A DNA stretch of 64,000 bases from Tolypothrix campylonemoides VB511288 (GTDB taxonomy: Bacteria; Cyanobacteriota; Cyanobacteriia; Cyanobacteriales; Nostocaceae). The stretch is from contig JXCB02000023.1 in the NCBI GenBank assembly GCA_000828075.3, positions 605,937 through 669,936 on the forward strand. The letters are read 5' to 3'. A program made the position numbers and the translations under genes. A model generated the notes under the pieces. That model was not told the origin of the DNA and made no database searches. It worked only from the letters and a program-made list of their open reading frames with translations. Below, piece by piece: positions 8,077 through 17,755 of the stretch (its first letter is position 1; each line of letters opens with the position of its first letter).

Positions 8077-8228
8077 TAAGAAGCAAGGGGTGCAAGCCAT
8101 TGCATTGGTAAAGATAATGTAGTAATTTCCTATTTTTAATGTCGTATTTTTTCGACACTCCCAATTCCCCAATAGCTGCCACAGCTATGCTACTCTAGTA
8201 TGGTTCACTAATCTCGCACATCCAGGAG

Positions 8229-8280
8229 TTCGGGTGTTTCCTGCTTTGGGAAATACGCCTGGGTGGAGGTTTAACCCGAA
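8229..8280 (+). promoter_or_regulatory. Structured leader before rpsB
   Basis: TTCGGGT (8229-8235) and ACCCGAA (8274-8280) can pair, enclosing a second small stem TTTCC/GGAAA (8237-8253). The outer strand ends 14 bp before the rpsB start, close to the ribosome-binding site. This position suits translational self-control by S2, but it is only a predicted fold. Confidence 0.4.
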
Positions 8281-8294
8281 TCGGAGTAAAAAAC

Positions 8295-9095
8295 ATGGCT
8301 GTTGTTTCGTTGGCTCAAATGATGGAGTCAGGAGTTCACTTTGGGCACCAAACCCGTAGGTGGAATCCGAAAATGTCTCCTTATATCTACACCTCTCGCA
8401 ACGGAGTACATATCATCGACTTGGTGCAAACTGCCCAGTTGATGGAAGAAGCTTATACCTATATGAGGTCACAAGCTGAGGCTGGCAAGAAATTCTTGTT
8501 TGTTGGTACCAAGCGGCAAGCAGCAGGAATTATTGCCCAAGAAGCTGCCCGTTGTGGTTCTCACTACATTAACCAGCGGTGGTTGGGCGGAATGCTCACC
8601 AACTGGACGACAATCAAAACTCGGGTAGACCGTTTGAAAGATTTGGAACGCCGGGAAGAAAACGGCGCTCTTGATTTGCTGCCCAAAAAAGAAGCTTCAA
8701 TGCTGCGTCGGGAAATGGCGAAGCTTCAGAAATACTTGGGTGGCATTAAAACCATGCGGAAAGTTCCTGATGTCGTGGTAATTGTAGACCAACGGCGGGA
8801 GTATAACGCAGTGCAAGAATGCCAAAAGTTGGCAATTCCGATTGTGTCCATGCTGGATACTAACTGTGACCCGGATGTAGTAGATATTCCGATTCCGGCA
8901 AATGACGACGCCATCCGGTCGATTAAGTTAATAGTAGGCAAATTGGCGGATGCCATTTACGAAGGTCGTCACGGTCAATTGGATGTAGAAGAAGAGTACG
9001 AAGATTACGAAGGCGCTGAGGGAGACTACGACTACGACGAAAGCGAAAGCGACTACAGTGACTTGGGGATTCCCGACGACGAAGAAGAAGAATAA
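8295..9095 (+). CDS. rpsB: 30S ribosomal protein S2
   Basis: Ribosomal protein S2 of the small subunit. It opens with [22 protein letters not shown], contains the RNA-binding block [14 protein letters not shown] and [25 protein letters not shown], and then [13 protein letters not shown]. The 266-residue protein ends in a strongly acidic tail (Glu/Asp/Tyr-rich, about residues 225-266), a usual cyanobacterial extension. The ATG at 8295 follows a GGAG ribosome-binding site. tsf follows on the same strand, the standard rpsB-tsf order, with a 315-bp gap containing two hairpins. Confidence 0.98.
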   Translation: MAVVSLAQMMESGVHFGHQTRRWNPKMSPYIYTSRNGVHIIDLVQTAQLMEEAYTYMRSQAEAGKKFLFVGTKRQAAGIIAQEAARCGSHYINQRWLGGMLTNWTTIKTRVDRLKDLERREENGALDLLPKKEASMLRREMAKLQKYLGGIKTMRKVPDVVVIVDQRREYNAVQECQKLAIPIVSMLDTNCDPDVVDIPIPANDDAIRSIKLIVGKLADAIYEGRHGQLDVEEEYEDYEGAEGDYDYDESESDYSDLGIPDDEEEE

Positions 9096-9215
9096 TCGGT
9101 GCTTATAAGCCAGCGCGAATGATGGTGAGTCCATTTCTGTACCTGCTACGGAGATACCCGATAGCCGCAAGGCGTGGTCGTTCCCACTAGGGCGTTGCTG
9201 AGTGCCGAGTAAAAT

Positions 9216-9315
9216 AGTAGTACTTGGTACTTTAGAGTACTACTTATTCATGAGTCCTTAGCTACAGGTAAAATCCTAAGTTAGTGATGAGTGCTGAGTA
9301 GAAATAACTCAGCAC
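9216..9315. repeat. Two hairpins between rpsB and tsf
   Basis: AGTAGTACT/AGTACTACT (9216-9224 and 9236-9244) and GTGCTGAGT/ACTCAGCAC (9291-9299 and 9307-9315) are perfect 9-bp inverted repeats. Neither is followed by a T-run, so full termination is unlikely. They may attenuate or stabilise the rpsB-tsf message. The rest of the 9096-9410 gap shows nothing recognisable. Confidence 0.55.
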
Positions 9316-9410
9316 TTATGATTCATTGCTCAGGATTTTCTTAAACCCAAGACTCTAAACTTTATTTAAGAGCGATTAAAACTGTCAGTCAAGTTAGGAA
9401 TTGAGGCAAC

Positions 9411-10352
9411 ATGGCGGAAATATCTGCAAAACTTGTCCAAGAGCTACGTCAGAAAACTGGTGCTGGCATACTGGACTGCAAAAAGGCGCTGAAAGAAACT
9501 GATGGTGATATAGAAAAAGCCATCGAGTGGCTGCGGCAAAAGGGCATTGCCAAAGCTGACAAGGTAGCAGGACGTACTGCGGCAGACGGTCTAGTAGACA
9601 CGTACATTCAACCCGGAGGTGAGGTTGGTGTGCTCATAGAAGTTAACTGCCAAACTGATTTTGTTGCCCGTAACGAGGGTTTTAAAGCTTTAGTTCAGAA
9701 CTTGGCGAAGCAAGCAACAACGGCCGAAAGCCCTGAGGCTTTGTTGACTCAACCTTACATTGAAGATGAAAGTCTAACGGTCGAAGCTGTTATTAAGCAA
9801 TTGAGCGCCCAGTTGGGTGAAAATATCCAACTGCGTCGCTTTGCCAAATATGCACTCTCCGAAGGCACACAAGGGGTAATAGATAGTTACATTCATACCG
9901 GCGGTCGAGTTGGTGTGTTAGTGGAACTAAGCAGCCAAAATGCAGTAGCAAGTCCTCAAGATTTTCAAAATCTGGCACGCAACCTAGCGATGCAAGTTGC
10001 AGCTTGCCCAAATGTTGAGTATGTCAACGTAGACCAAATTCCCGCTGAAGTTGCCCAAAGAGAAAAGGATATTGAAATGGGGCGGGATGACTTGGCGAAC
10101 AAGCCACAGAACATCAAAGAAAAGATTGTTCAGGGACGGATTGAAAAACGTCTAAAAGAACTGACTTTGCTGGATCAACCTTATATTCGTGATCAAAGTA
10201 TCACAGTGGAAGAATTGATTAAGCAGACAGCATCACAGCTGGGCGGAAGCATCTCTGTTGCTCGCTTCGTTCGCTATATCCTGGGCGAGGGTATTGAGAA
10301 GGAAGAAAGCAACTTTGCTGAAGAAGTCGCTGCGCAAATGGGCAGCAAGTAA
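9411..10352 (+). CDS. tsf: Translation elongation factor Ts
   Basis: The nucleotide exchange factor for EF-Tu. It starts with the UBA-like domain ([19 protein letters not shown]) and then the [10 protein letters not shown] core motif (about residues 82-91). At 313 residues it is the long cyanobacterial form. The dimerisation unit occurs twice: a [12 protein letters not shown] segment near residue 115 and a [15 protein letters not shown] segment near 258 introduce two similar QLG-containing halves. Both end in an RFARY-like or [10 protein letters not shown] block. A terminator follows at 10404. Confidence 0.97.
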   Translation: MAEISAKLVQELRQKTGAGILDCKKALKETDGDIEKAIEWLRQKGIAKADKVAGRTAADGLVDTYIQPGGEVGVLIEVNCQTDFVARNEGFKALVQNLAKQATTAESPEALLTQPYIEDESLTVEAVIKQLSAQLGENIQLRRFAKYALSEGTQGVIDSYIHTGGRVGVLVELSSQNAVASPQDFQNLARNLAMQVAACPNVEYVNVDQIPAEVAQREKDIEMGRDDLANKPQNIKEKIVQGRIEKRLKELTLLDQPYIRDQSITVEELIKQTASQLGGSISVARFVRYILGEGIEKEESNFAEEVAAQMGSK

Positions 10353-10403
10353 CCTAGTCATTTGTCGTTAGTTTTGGGCAAAAGACAAAGGACTATTTCC
10401 AAG

Positions 10404-10435
10404 ACAGGTCAGGCAAGCCAAGCTGACCTGTTTTT
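10404..10435 (+). terminator. Rho-independent terminator after tsf
   Basis: ACAGGTCAG and CTGACCTGT form a perfect 9-bp stem with a 10-base loop, followed directly by TTTT, 52 bp past the tsf stop. Confidence 0.85.
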
Positions 10436-10647
10436 CATTCACGGTCAGAATTAATGTCAAATTTTCGTCTGGACTTTGGTAATAAAATTTACCACTATTT
10501 GCTGAGCGTTACTATAGATTAAAGTTCCTATCTCTGTGCAAATCCAAAATTCAACATCTAAAATCTAAAATACTTTGGATGGTTATTTTAAAATAAAGTA
10601 GTACTTTTATACCAATACAAGGTTCAAATGGGCAATAGCAAGAAAAT

Positions 10648-11736
10648 ATGGCGAAAGCAATTGAGCGAATTGAACGGGATATTTTAGCACTAGAAGAAGC
10701 GATACAGGCGATCGCAAAAGAACTCCAAACCGCGTATAGCAATTATCTCACCGCCTTGGGGGAAACCGTACGCAAGCAGCTAATTCTGGCGACATATCAT
10801 CTGTGTACCCAAGGGTATCCGGAAAGCTTTTTGAATTTGTCATTGCATCAGCGGCAACAATTGCAACAAGCCATCCGCAAGTTGGGTCAACAGACAGCAG
10901 AACAATTACAAGGTCTCATCAACCCAACTGAACAGCAAGTAGCACAGGCAGATGAGGCAGATGACGAAGATGAGGCAGATGAGGCAGATGAGGCAGATGA
11001 GGCAGATGAGGCAGATGAGGCAGATGAGGCAGATGAGGCAAATGAAACATCTGCTACTCCCACGACTTCCCCTACTTCCTTGACTCCTACGACTTTCGTT
11101 ACTTCCACGACTTCCCTGACTCCCGCTACTTCCGTGACTCCTCCCAATCCTCTGACTCCCGCTATTCCACCTATTCCTCCTAGTTCCCCTAATCCCCCGA
11201 CTTCTCCTATTCCCCCCGTTCCCACTACCGGTGCTTCCTTCTCCTTATCCCCTTTGTCGTCCTTGTCCTCTTCCCCAAACACCTCTAACCCTATAGAACT
11301 AGCAAAGTGGCAACAAAATTTAGAAAGAGCGACACAAGAAAAGCTCAAAAGAGTTTCTCGTGAGGCGAATCTTCTCATACAGAAAGCAGGGATAATACCC
11401 AAAAAATTACCAGGACCAATTTTAGAAGCAGCTGCAGCTGCAGCATCAGAAGCATCTGCCGAAGTGATGCCAGGACCACCCAATCTACTAAACTTGGTTA
11501 TTGAAATTGAAAATGAGCAGCAGTCAGAAGACCCCGGTTTGACACAAATTATGGCTATCAACCTGCGGCTTGGGGAAATTGAATTTGCTGACCCGACACT
11601 CTCGTCTTATCGCAAGCAGATTCGCAGTGTCTTGCTTCAGCTCAATCGGCTAGGGCAGGAGTATCAAAAAAAACAGCGTGAACGTTCAGTTGCCCAAGCT
11701 GAAGCAGCATGGCGTGCTATTTGGTCTGATGATTAG
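10648..11736 (+). CDS. Conserved cyanobacterial protein with in-frame repeat insert
   Basis: A 362-residue protein without a recognised domain. The N-terminal ~92 residues are helical (IERIERDILALEEAIQAIAKEL, a likely coiled coil) and the C-terminal ~140 residues are also helical. A low-complexity block of about 125 residues separates them: first (DEA)n from about residue 100 to 132, then Thr/Ser/Pro-rich sequence to about 218. This block is encoded by 9-bp GATGAGGCA repeats followed by pyrimidine-rich sequence. The protein is probably cytoplasmic: no signal or membrane segment is seen. It lies 67 bp upstream of recG on the same strand. The function is unknown. Confidence 0.8.
   Translation: MAKAIERIERDILALEEAIQAIAKELQTAYSNYLTALGETVRKQLILATYHLCTQGYPESFLNLSLHQRQQLQQAIRKLGQQTAEQLQGLINPTEQQVAQADEADDEDEADEADEADEADEADEADEADEANETSATPTTSPTSLTPTTFVTSTTSLTPATSVTPPNPLTPAIPPIPPSSPNPPTSPIPPVPTTGASFSLSPLSSLSSSPNTSNPIELAKWQQNLERATQEKLKRVSREANLLIQKAGIIPKKLPGPILEAAAAAASEASAEVMPGPPNLLNLVIEIENEQQSEDPGLTQIMAINLRLGEIEFADPTLSSYRKQIRSVLLQLNRLGQEYQKKQRERSVAQAEAAWRAIWSDD
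10945..11043 (+). repeat. 9-bp GATGAGGCA tandem repeat inside a gene
   Basis: About nine nearly identical copies of GATGAGGCA, one diverged (GATGACGAA), keep the frame as Asp-Glu-Ala. Immediately downstream (about 11050-11280) the coding strand turns pyrimidine-rich. A related GATAAGGCA run occurs in ppsA at about 19790-19820. Confidence 0.9.
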
Positions 11737-11770
11737 TCATTTGTTGTTTGTTTGAAGTCAAATGACTAAT
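11732..11770. repeat. 12-bp perfect inverted repeat before recG
   Basis: ATTAGTCATTTG and CAAATGACTAAT surround a 15-base loop. The left arm overlaps the TAG stop of the preceding gene. The right arm continues into TAATGACT-type STRR copies that run up to the recG start. No T-run follows. Confidence 0.65.
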
Positions 11771-11803
11771 GACTATTGACTAATAACTAATGACTACTCA
11801 CTC

Positions 11804-14314
11804 ATGACTACTGACACACCAGATTGGATACGATTGCAGAAAGCCTTGGCAATAGAAGCAGAACAAGGCTTTACTGACTTGCTGGGTAAACAATACCGCT
11901 TCAGTGAGTTTCTTACCCTGACTTTTGGCAAATTCCCCACAGGGTTGCCCAGCATTGAACGTCGCCGCTGGCAAGAACTAGCGGCTGAATTTGCTAATTA
12001 TCCAAATCTGGAACTGGAAGACAGACAACACTTAGTAGCAGAGAGTCGTAGATATTTATACCAACTACAGCAAGCGATTGAAGGGGGAGGAGAAGCAGGG
12101 GGAGCAGGGGAAGCAAGGGATCAGGGGAACAGGGGAGTAAAAGAAAGTTCTCCTTCCTACTCCTCAGTTCCAAAATCTCCAATTGTTGCTGAGGTGAGCC
12201 GCAGACTTGCACCTAATCTAGAGCAAAAGCTGAGTGATTTACCAGAAATAGGCATTAGAAAAGCTGCTAATTTAGCACGTCTTGGTTTATACACGGTACG
12301 TGACTTGCTTTTCTACTATCCCCGTGACCATATTGACTATGCGCGTCAGGTGAACATTCAAGAGTTGGTGGCGGGGGAGACGGTGACAATAGTGGCAAAA
12401 GTGAAGCGCTGTAACTGCTTTACTAGTCCCAAAAACAAGAAATTAACGATTTTAGAACTGCTGCTGCGGGACAACAACGGTCAGATCAAAATCAGCCGTT
12501 TTTTTGCTGGTACGCGCTTTAGCAGTCGTGGTTGGCAGGAAAGTTTAAAGCGTCGCTATCCAGAAGGTAGTATTGTGGCGGCGTGCGGATTGGTGAAAGA
12601 AAGTAAATACGGCTTGACGTTGGAAGATCCAGAAGTGGAAGTTTTGGCACATCCAGGAGATACACTTGAATCGTTAACTATCGGTAGAGTGGTGCCTGTT
12701 TATGCCTTGACAGAGGGAGTTGGGGCGGATCTCGTGCGACAGGCGGTCATTGCTGCTTTGCCTTCTACTGTGCATCTCAAAGACCCATTACCAAGTGGTT
12801 TGCGAGATAAGTATAATTTGATGGAATTGAAGGAAGCAATTAATAATATCCATTTTCCCCCAGACAGCGATCGCCTGCAAGCTGCCCGTCGCCGCCTTGT
12901 CTTCGATGAATTTTTCTACCTGCAACTTGGGTTACTCCAACGTCAGCATCATGCGCGGCAAAATCAAACCAGTGCCATTCTTGTCCCAAAAGGTGAACTG
13001 GTAAAAAAATTCTACGAGATACTGCCGTTTCAACTAACAAACGCTCAAGCTAGAGTCCTTAACGAAATTCTCAACGACTTGCAAAAATCTGTACCGATGA
13101 ACCGTCTTGTGCAAGGTGATGTCGGTTCTGGTAAAACTGTTGTTGCCGTGATTGCTATTCTCGCTGCTCTTCAGTCTGGGTATCAAGCAGCACTGATGGC
13201 TCCCACAGAAGTTTTGGCAGAACAGCATTATCGCAAGTTGGTGGGCTGGTTTAACCTCTTGCACTTGACCGTGGAATTACTGACAGGTTCCACAAAAATT
13301 GCAAAAAGGCGACAAATTCATGCTCAGTTAGAAACGGGTGAATTGCCGCTGTTGGTGGGGACTCATGCCTTAATTCAAGACCCGGTAAACTTTCAGCGGT
13401 TAGGTTTGGTCGTAATTGATGAGCAGCACCGCTTTGGGGTAGAACAGCGGGCGCGTTTGCAGCAAAAAGGCGAGCAACCCCATGTATTAACTATGACAGC
13501 AACTCCGATTCCCCGAACTTTAGCGCTGACAATACACGGGGATTTGGATGTCAGTCAAATAGATGAGTTACCACCAGGACGGCAAACGATTCAGACAAAC
13601 GCGCTTATCAGTCAACAACGCACTCATGCATACGATTTGATCCGCCGGGAAATTGCCCAAGGACGGCAAGCTTATGTCGTTTTGCCGTTGGTAGAAGAAT
13701 CAGAAAAATTGGATGTGCGATCGGCAGTAGAAGAGCATAAAAAGTTACAGGAAAGTATCTTTCCAGAGTTTCAGGTGGGACTACTTCACGGTCGCATGAG
13801 TTCAGCCGAGAAAGACGAAGCAATTAGCAAATTCCGGGATAACAAAACTCAAATTTTGGTTTCGACCACTGTTGTAGAGGTTGGTGTAGATGTTCCTAAT
13901 GCAACAGTAATGCTCATTGAAAATGCGGAGCGATTTGGTTTATCTCAATTGCATCAGCTACGTGGGCGTGTTGGTAGAGGTGCCGCTAAGTCTTACTGTT
14001 TGTTGATAAGTAGTTCCAGAAGCCCGGATGCACAGCAAAGGCTCAAGGTTTTGGAACAATCTCAGGATGGCTTTTTCATCTCGGAAATGGATATGCGTTT
14101 TCGCGGTCCTGGGCAAGTCTTGGGAACTCGTCAATCAGGAGTGCCAGATTTTACATTGGCGAGTTTAGTGGAAGATGAGGAAGTGTTAATTTTGGCACGG
14201 CAGGCAGCTGAGAAAGTGATAGAGATAGATCCGACAATAGAGCGTTGGTATTTAATGAAAGAAGAGTTGAAGTATCGGTATGAGCGGTTGATGGGTGGAG
14301 CAATTTTGACGTGA
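11804..14314 (+). CDS. recG: ATP-dependent DNA helicase RecG
   Basis: RecG remodels stalled forks and branched DNA in recombination and repair. After an N-terminal helical extension, the wedge OB domain starts near LSDLPEIGIRKAANLARLG (about residue 145) and runs through YYPRDHIDY. Helicase motif I is GDVGSGKT near residue 440, the motif II box is DEQH near 540, and motif III is TATPIPRTLAL. Motif VI-like RGRVGRG and the C-terminal GPGQVLGTRQSG complete the family. The length of 836 residues is normal for cyanobacteria. Between the extension and the wedge (about residues 92-125) lies a Gly/Glu/Ala then Ser/Pro low-complexity insert, encoded by purine-rich then pyrimidine-rich repeats. Confidence 0.97.
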   Translation: MTTDTPDWIRLQKALAIEAEQGFTDLLGKQYRFSEFLTLTFGKFPTGLPSIERRRWQELAAEFANYPNLELEDRQHLVAESRRYLYQLQQAIEGGGEAGGAGEARDQGNRGVKESSPSYSSVPKSPIVAEVSRRLAPNLEQKLSDLPEIGIRKAANLARLGLYTVRDLLFYYPRDHIDYARQVNIQELVAGETVTIVAKVKRCNCFTSPKNKKLTILELLLRDNNGQIKISRFFAGTRFSSRGWQESLKRRYPEGSIVAACGLVKESKYGLTLEDPEVEVLAHPGDTLESLTIGRVVPVYALTEGVGADLVRQAVIAALPSTVHLKDPLPSGLRDKYNLMELKEAINNIHFPPDSDRLQAARRRLVFDEFFYLQLGLLQRQHHARQNQTSAILVPKGELVKKFYEILPFQLTNAQARVLNEILNDLQKSVPMNRLVQGDVGSGKTVVAVIAILAALQSGYQAALMAPTEVLAEQHYRKLVGWFNLLHLTVELLTGSTKIAKRRQIHAQLETGELPLLVGTHALIQDPVNFQRLGLVVIDEQHRFGVEQRARLQQKGEQPHVLTMTATPIPRTLALTIHGDLDVSQIDELPPGRQTIQTNALISQQRTHAYDLIRREIAQGRQAYVVLPLVEESEKLDVRSAVEEHKKLQESIFPEFQVGLLHGRMSSAEKDEAISKFRDNKTQILVSTTVVEVGVDVPNATVMLIENAERFGLSQLHQLRGRVGRGAAKSYCLLISSSRSPDAQQRLKVLEQSQDGFFISEMDMRFRGPGQVLGTRQSGVPDFTLASLVEDEEVLILARQAAEKVIEIDPTIERWYLMKEELKYRYERLMGGAILT

Positions 14315-14444
14315 TTGACCATGACCGCCTTTTTAAGGAACTGCTTACTTCCGTTTGCTACTCTCGTAACTAGCGCACAGTATTGTTTTTTAGATTTATC
14401 TTTAAATTTAGATTAAAAAAATACCTAACTTTCAAAAACACTAA

Positions 14445-14759
14445 TTACGGTGTTGTTTGAAAATAGGTATTCACTGTTTTAGTACAATTAAATGCTTTTA
14501 ATGCTTGCGGTAAATGCTGGCGTCTAACAACCTGCTTGAATATATTAACAAGTGCTTTGGTTTGTTCTTCTCGTAATTTTTTTCTTTTAGCTTTTTTTAC
14601 TAAATTCCTATGTTCCTCAGTTAAATTATCGCGTTCATCCTCACTCAATGATTTATCAAATGTAGCATTTGTCTCAATGTAATTATCTAGATAATTAAAG
14701 CCAGCCAAGATTTGACTATTTACGGATTTGACTAAAGAGCAAAGTTTTAGTAGTTCCAT
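14445..14759 (-). CDS. Hypothetical helical protein
   Basis: A 104-residue reading frame with no recognised family. It is predicted helical and charged, with a basic central stretch (KKAKRKKLREEQ) and no signal or membrane segment. TTAAGG lies just before the ATG. It is AT-rich and sits between recG and the MITE-disrupted DUF4351 remnant, an eroded area, so it may not be functional. Confidence 0.45.
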   Translation of the reverse strand: MELLKLCSLVKSVNSQILAGFNYLDNYIETNATFDKSLSEDERDNLTEEHRNLVKKAKRKKLREEQTKALVNIFKQVVRRQHLPQALKAFNCTKTVNTYFQTTP

Positions 14760-14842
14760 ACCTTAAAAGAACATTAGGATTCCGGTGCAATGGACATCCT
14801 CGTTCTAGAGAAGTCTATCTTGGAGCTTGAAAACACAAATGC

Positions 14843-15168
14843 ATTCGTCAACTGTCACTTAATCAATTAGAAGATTTAGCTGATACCGTTTCACTTTAAG
14901 GTTGATACAAATAGGCGGCAGGGAGCAGGGAGCAGCTTTGCTGGGGGAAAGAATTAGAAACTACTCCCTTCCCAGTCTAAAATTACCTAAATCTCTCTAA
15001 CTCTTACCTCTGTGTGCTCTGCGCCTCTGCGGTTTTTTAATTAAGTAATCTTCGGGCGGGAAGGGAGTAATCATTTGTATCAGGCATTTCGTGAAATGGT
15101 ATGAGGCGTTGTTGGATTTTTCTAATGTACAAGATTTAATTGCTTGGCTGAATAAACAACAGGGGTAG
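14843..15168 (+). pseudogene. DUF4351 gene remnant interrupted by a MITE
   Basis: The left part (14843-14883) encodes IRQLSLNQLEDLA and the right part (15105-15165) encodes ALLDFSNVQDLIAWLNKQQG and a stop. Joined, they are the conserved end of the DUF4351 domain, common in cyanobacterial Rpn/PD-(D/E)XK-type proteins. The split is caused by the 218-bp element at 14884-15101. Removing the element and one TGA copy restores the frame exactly. Upstream of 14843 the frame is already broken by stops, so only the tail of the old gene remains. Confidence 0.85.
14884..15101. mobile_element. MITE, 218 bp, with 29-bp imperfect terminal repeats and TGA duplication
   Basis: The left end (14884-14912) and the inverted right end (15073-15101) share TACC, TTTCAC and GATACAAAT at the same spacing, about 22 of 29 positions. 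A 3-bp TGA flanks both ends (14881-14883 and 15102-15104). The inside has no coding capacity; it holds GGGAGCAGG-type repeats and pyrimidine-rich sequence. The insertion splits a DUF4351 remnant and its removal restores the reading frame. The transposase family that moved it is not evident. Confidence 0.85.
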
Positions 15169-15242
15169 AACAGGCGCAGTGTCTGAACACAAACCACCAT
15201 GCATCTACCCCTGTAGTGAAAACTGATAAAAGTTAGTTAACC

Positions 15243-16292
15243 CTAAGTAAAGTCGATGGTATCAACGAAATTTAGCAAATTATCCTTGATTCCCTCGGCT
15301 TCTTCTTCAATAGAACCTGGTTTTTCTCCATCAAAAAAGCTGCGCTGGTGGCTGACGACATACAAAAAGTCGCCATAGATAAATGACAGAAGCCCTCGAT
15401 ACGCATTCAATTTAGTAGCAGTACCGTTATTTCCTGTTTTGGAAATTTTTGAACCTTCGGGCATATCAACTAACACAAAGTAAGCCCCCTCCAATGCGTC
15501 TTCCAGATATTCGGTATGTTTTATCTGAGCATCTGGCAAATTAGCAACAATTGTTTGAGGGACATACTTGTTAAGCAGAAGTGAACGCAGATATTCTTCC
15601 TGTCCCACAGAATCTATTTCCTCTGCCTGTTGAGAGGAGATAGGGGAATAATCGATTCTCAACAAAGTGCCGTAGTCATCAGAAAAGTTGACTAACCCTT
15701 CTTGAGTTTGAACCCTACCACCTTGCTGAACATCCACAGGAATGAGAACTGTAAAATTACCCGAAGGTGACTCATATACATTTGGGCTTGAGGCTTCCTG
15801 AAGTACTGTATCATCCTCGTCTAAGGCGAATTGATCTTCTACCTCTTCAAAGGCGGCGATCACCTCGTCTACAATTTCTTTAGCTTCTTCATCATCAATT
15901 CCCAAAGCTTCTTGGAGCTTTTTGAGCAAAGCCGTTTTGCCTTTGGGTATACGCACTTCATCTTCGTCTACAAGTACACTCACCCCTGCAGCATAAGCAT
16001 CAAGCAGTAAGTCTTCTGTCAGGGCATTGTTTGCAGCGTTATAGAGCGCTCCAACTCCATCTTCCTCTGCAATGGCTATGACTTTATCAAGTGTTTCTAA
16101 CAACTCGTCATCTGAGTATTCTTCAAAAACCTCGAGTCCCCAGAGGGTATCAGCTAAAAATTCTGCATCCACTTCTTCTAATGAAGAATCAGCAGCAGCG
16201 GTGACAACTGCGATCGCCGCTACTGCTTCTTCTGGACTGAGTGATTCTTTTGATGTCTTACCTGAGCTAAAAATCTTGTCGTACTTGCCCAT
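15243..16292 (-). CDS. TerB-like acidic protein
   Basis: A 349-residue, strongly acidic, soluble protein. The N-terminal ~150 residues are all-helical and resemble the TerB (tellurite-resistance) fold: SLSPEEAVAAIAVVTAAADS, then helices around DDELLETLDKVIAIA and LLLDAYAAGVSVLVDEDEV. The C-terminal part from about residue 165 is a beta/alpha segment (SPSGNFTVLIPVDVQQGGRV, GAYFVLVDMPEGS, FIYGDFLYVVSHQRSFF) of a type seen in cyanobacterial lipoproteins and PsbP-like folds, but not securely assigned. No signal peptide is present. TerB domains are linked to stress-response signalling; the role here is unknown. Confidence 0.7.
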   Translation of the reverse strand: MGKYDKIFSSGKTSKESLSPEEAVAAIAVVTAAADSSLEEVDAEFLADTLWGLEVFEEYSDDELLETLDKVIAIAEEDGVGALYNAANNALTEDLLLDAYAAGVSVLVDEDEVRIPKGKTALLKKLQEALGIDDEEAKEIVDEVIAAFEEVEDQFALDEDDTVLQEASSPNVYESPSGNFTVLIPVDVQQGGRVQTQEGLVNFSDDYGTLLRIDYSPISSQQAEEIDSVGQEEYLRSLLLNKYVPQTIVANLPDAQIKHTEYLEDALEGAYFVLVDMPEGSKISKTGNNGTATKLNAYRGLLSFIYGDFLYVVSHQRSFFDGEKPGSIEEEAEGIKDNLLNFVDTIDFT

Positions 16293-16641
16293 GACTGCTC
16301 CCTCCTAAATGGCTTGCTGGTAATAACACAAGTCTAGTGCCAATGGGTAGTTTACCAATCGAGCGAGTCTCCTCTGTTCTATCTTCACACAAACCCTGTC
16401 TTCAGATGTATACTGATACGCGATCGCAAACCGAGCAGAGCAACGCTGGAACATAACTTACATAGAGTATTTGAGGTTGGAAAACCCATAAAGAAAGTAC
16501 ATATCAAGCGTCAATTAACAGTTATCAGTTATCAGTTATCAGTTTCATGGCTTCCTGGGTTTAACTCCCCCACCAAGAGCGTGGAAGGCGTTGGTGGCGG
16601 GTCGTGCATCCCCCACCATACGCCTGTTCACTGTTCACTGT
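16293..16641. other. Intergenic stretch with a short repeat
   Basis: No gene is seen. At about 16516-16541 TCAGTTA is repeated head to tail, a typical STRR. A CCACC-rich imperfect dyad lies near 16570-16615. Nothing else can be supported. Confidence 0.5.
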
Positions 16642-17718
16642 TTACTGTTTTAACCCTTGCTGCAATTCAATATGTTGCCCCAACTCCTGATTGACACCAT
16701 GCTTACTTGCAGCATACAGGAACCGCTTGGCAATGTCTTCATAAAAATTTGGATCTGTCCAAAATCCCATATGCGCTTCAATTCCCCAACGCGTATCGTA
16801 TTTCATAAGAACATTATCTACGTTTTCGTAGTAATCTAAGTGACCGCTAATCGGGTCTTGCAAATGATAGTAATTGACCCACTGAACATGATCGAGCTGG
16901 CAATCCACCGGACATTTAGTGAAGTATAGATTTTGGCGAGCAACTTGCGGTTTTACACGGAAGGAATTTAGGTGTTCTAAAATTGAGGCTCGAATGTACT
17001 GTTGCTTCTGTGCTTTCTCTTTACAGAAAAAGGCAATTTTATCTAATGGTGAACCAAAGGTAACTAGCCCCTTAATCTTATCTAAGAACAAATTTTGACC
17101 CTTATTTTTAGAGAGACTTGCCTCAATACAGAGAAGATTTAAGGTGTCGTAAGCAATACAACTACCGAGAGAATGTCCAGCTATGATGACTTGGTCATAA
17201 TTAATTTGTTGATCCCTCAAAAGTGCTTTCAATAATGTTAATGATTCTGTGAGTATCTGCTCTCTAATCCTTTCGTAAGGAGATTTTACATCTGTTGTCG
17301 TGTATACAGCCACATCACCAATTAAATTAACCAATGGCGGAGTCACTAGTGTTTTACTGAGTGTCCAAGCTGATTGCAGAAAACGACCACTGAGAAATGG
17401 ACTTAATAAAAATAGAATGAGCCAAAGTGAGAGCCGCAAAACTGGGTAGATAATATGGAACAGACGCAGGAATATTGTCAGCCAACGTAAGCGAAACTTA
17501 AAGAGGTTGTTAGCATTCTCATTCTCCAAAATTTCATTTAATAGAGGTCGATTTTCCTCCGTGTTATAAAAATTGATTGTGCCAGTGAGTGTCTGCTCTG
17601 TCCACTGTAAAATTTCAGACATACCGATTTGCTGTGATGTCTGATTTGCCCAATAATATTCATGAATATCAATTAACTCAGATCTTGCACCTATCCGTAT
17701 AAGCCTAGGTTTAGTCAA
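16642..17718 (-). pseudogene. C-terminal part of a split alpha/beta hydrolase
   Basis: Contains the hydrolase nucleophile elbow GHSLGS in IIAGHSLGSCIAYDTLNLL (about residue 180), then GLVTFGSPLDKIAFF and the late His-containing SGHLDYYEN. Two hydrophobic segments (about residues 80-110) suggest membrane association. It lacks the family N-terminus with the HGIGEQ oxyanion motif, which lies in a separate frame just upstream (17756-18097). The longest frame starts at a TTG after an in-frame stop, and the first ATG is at 17622. The two pieces look like one gene split by an insertion or frameshift near 17720-17860. Confidence 0.65.
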
Positions 17719-17755
17719 CAGCAGCGCAATAAAGTTACATCACTTTTATTGGCTT

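Noticed and set aside
10887-11561. 224-residue minus-strand frame
   Set aside because: Shadow of the repeat-containing gene on the plus strand; Ser/Ala and Val/Gly repeats mirror its codons.
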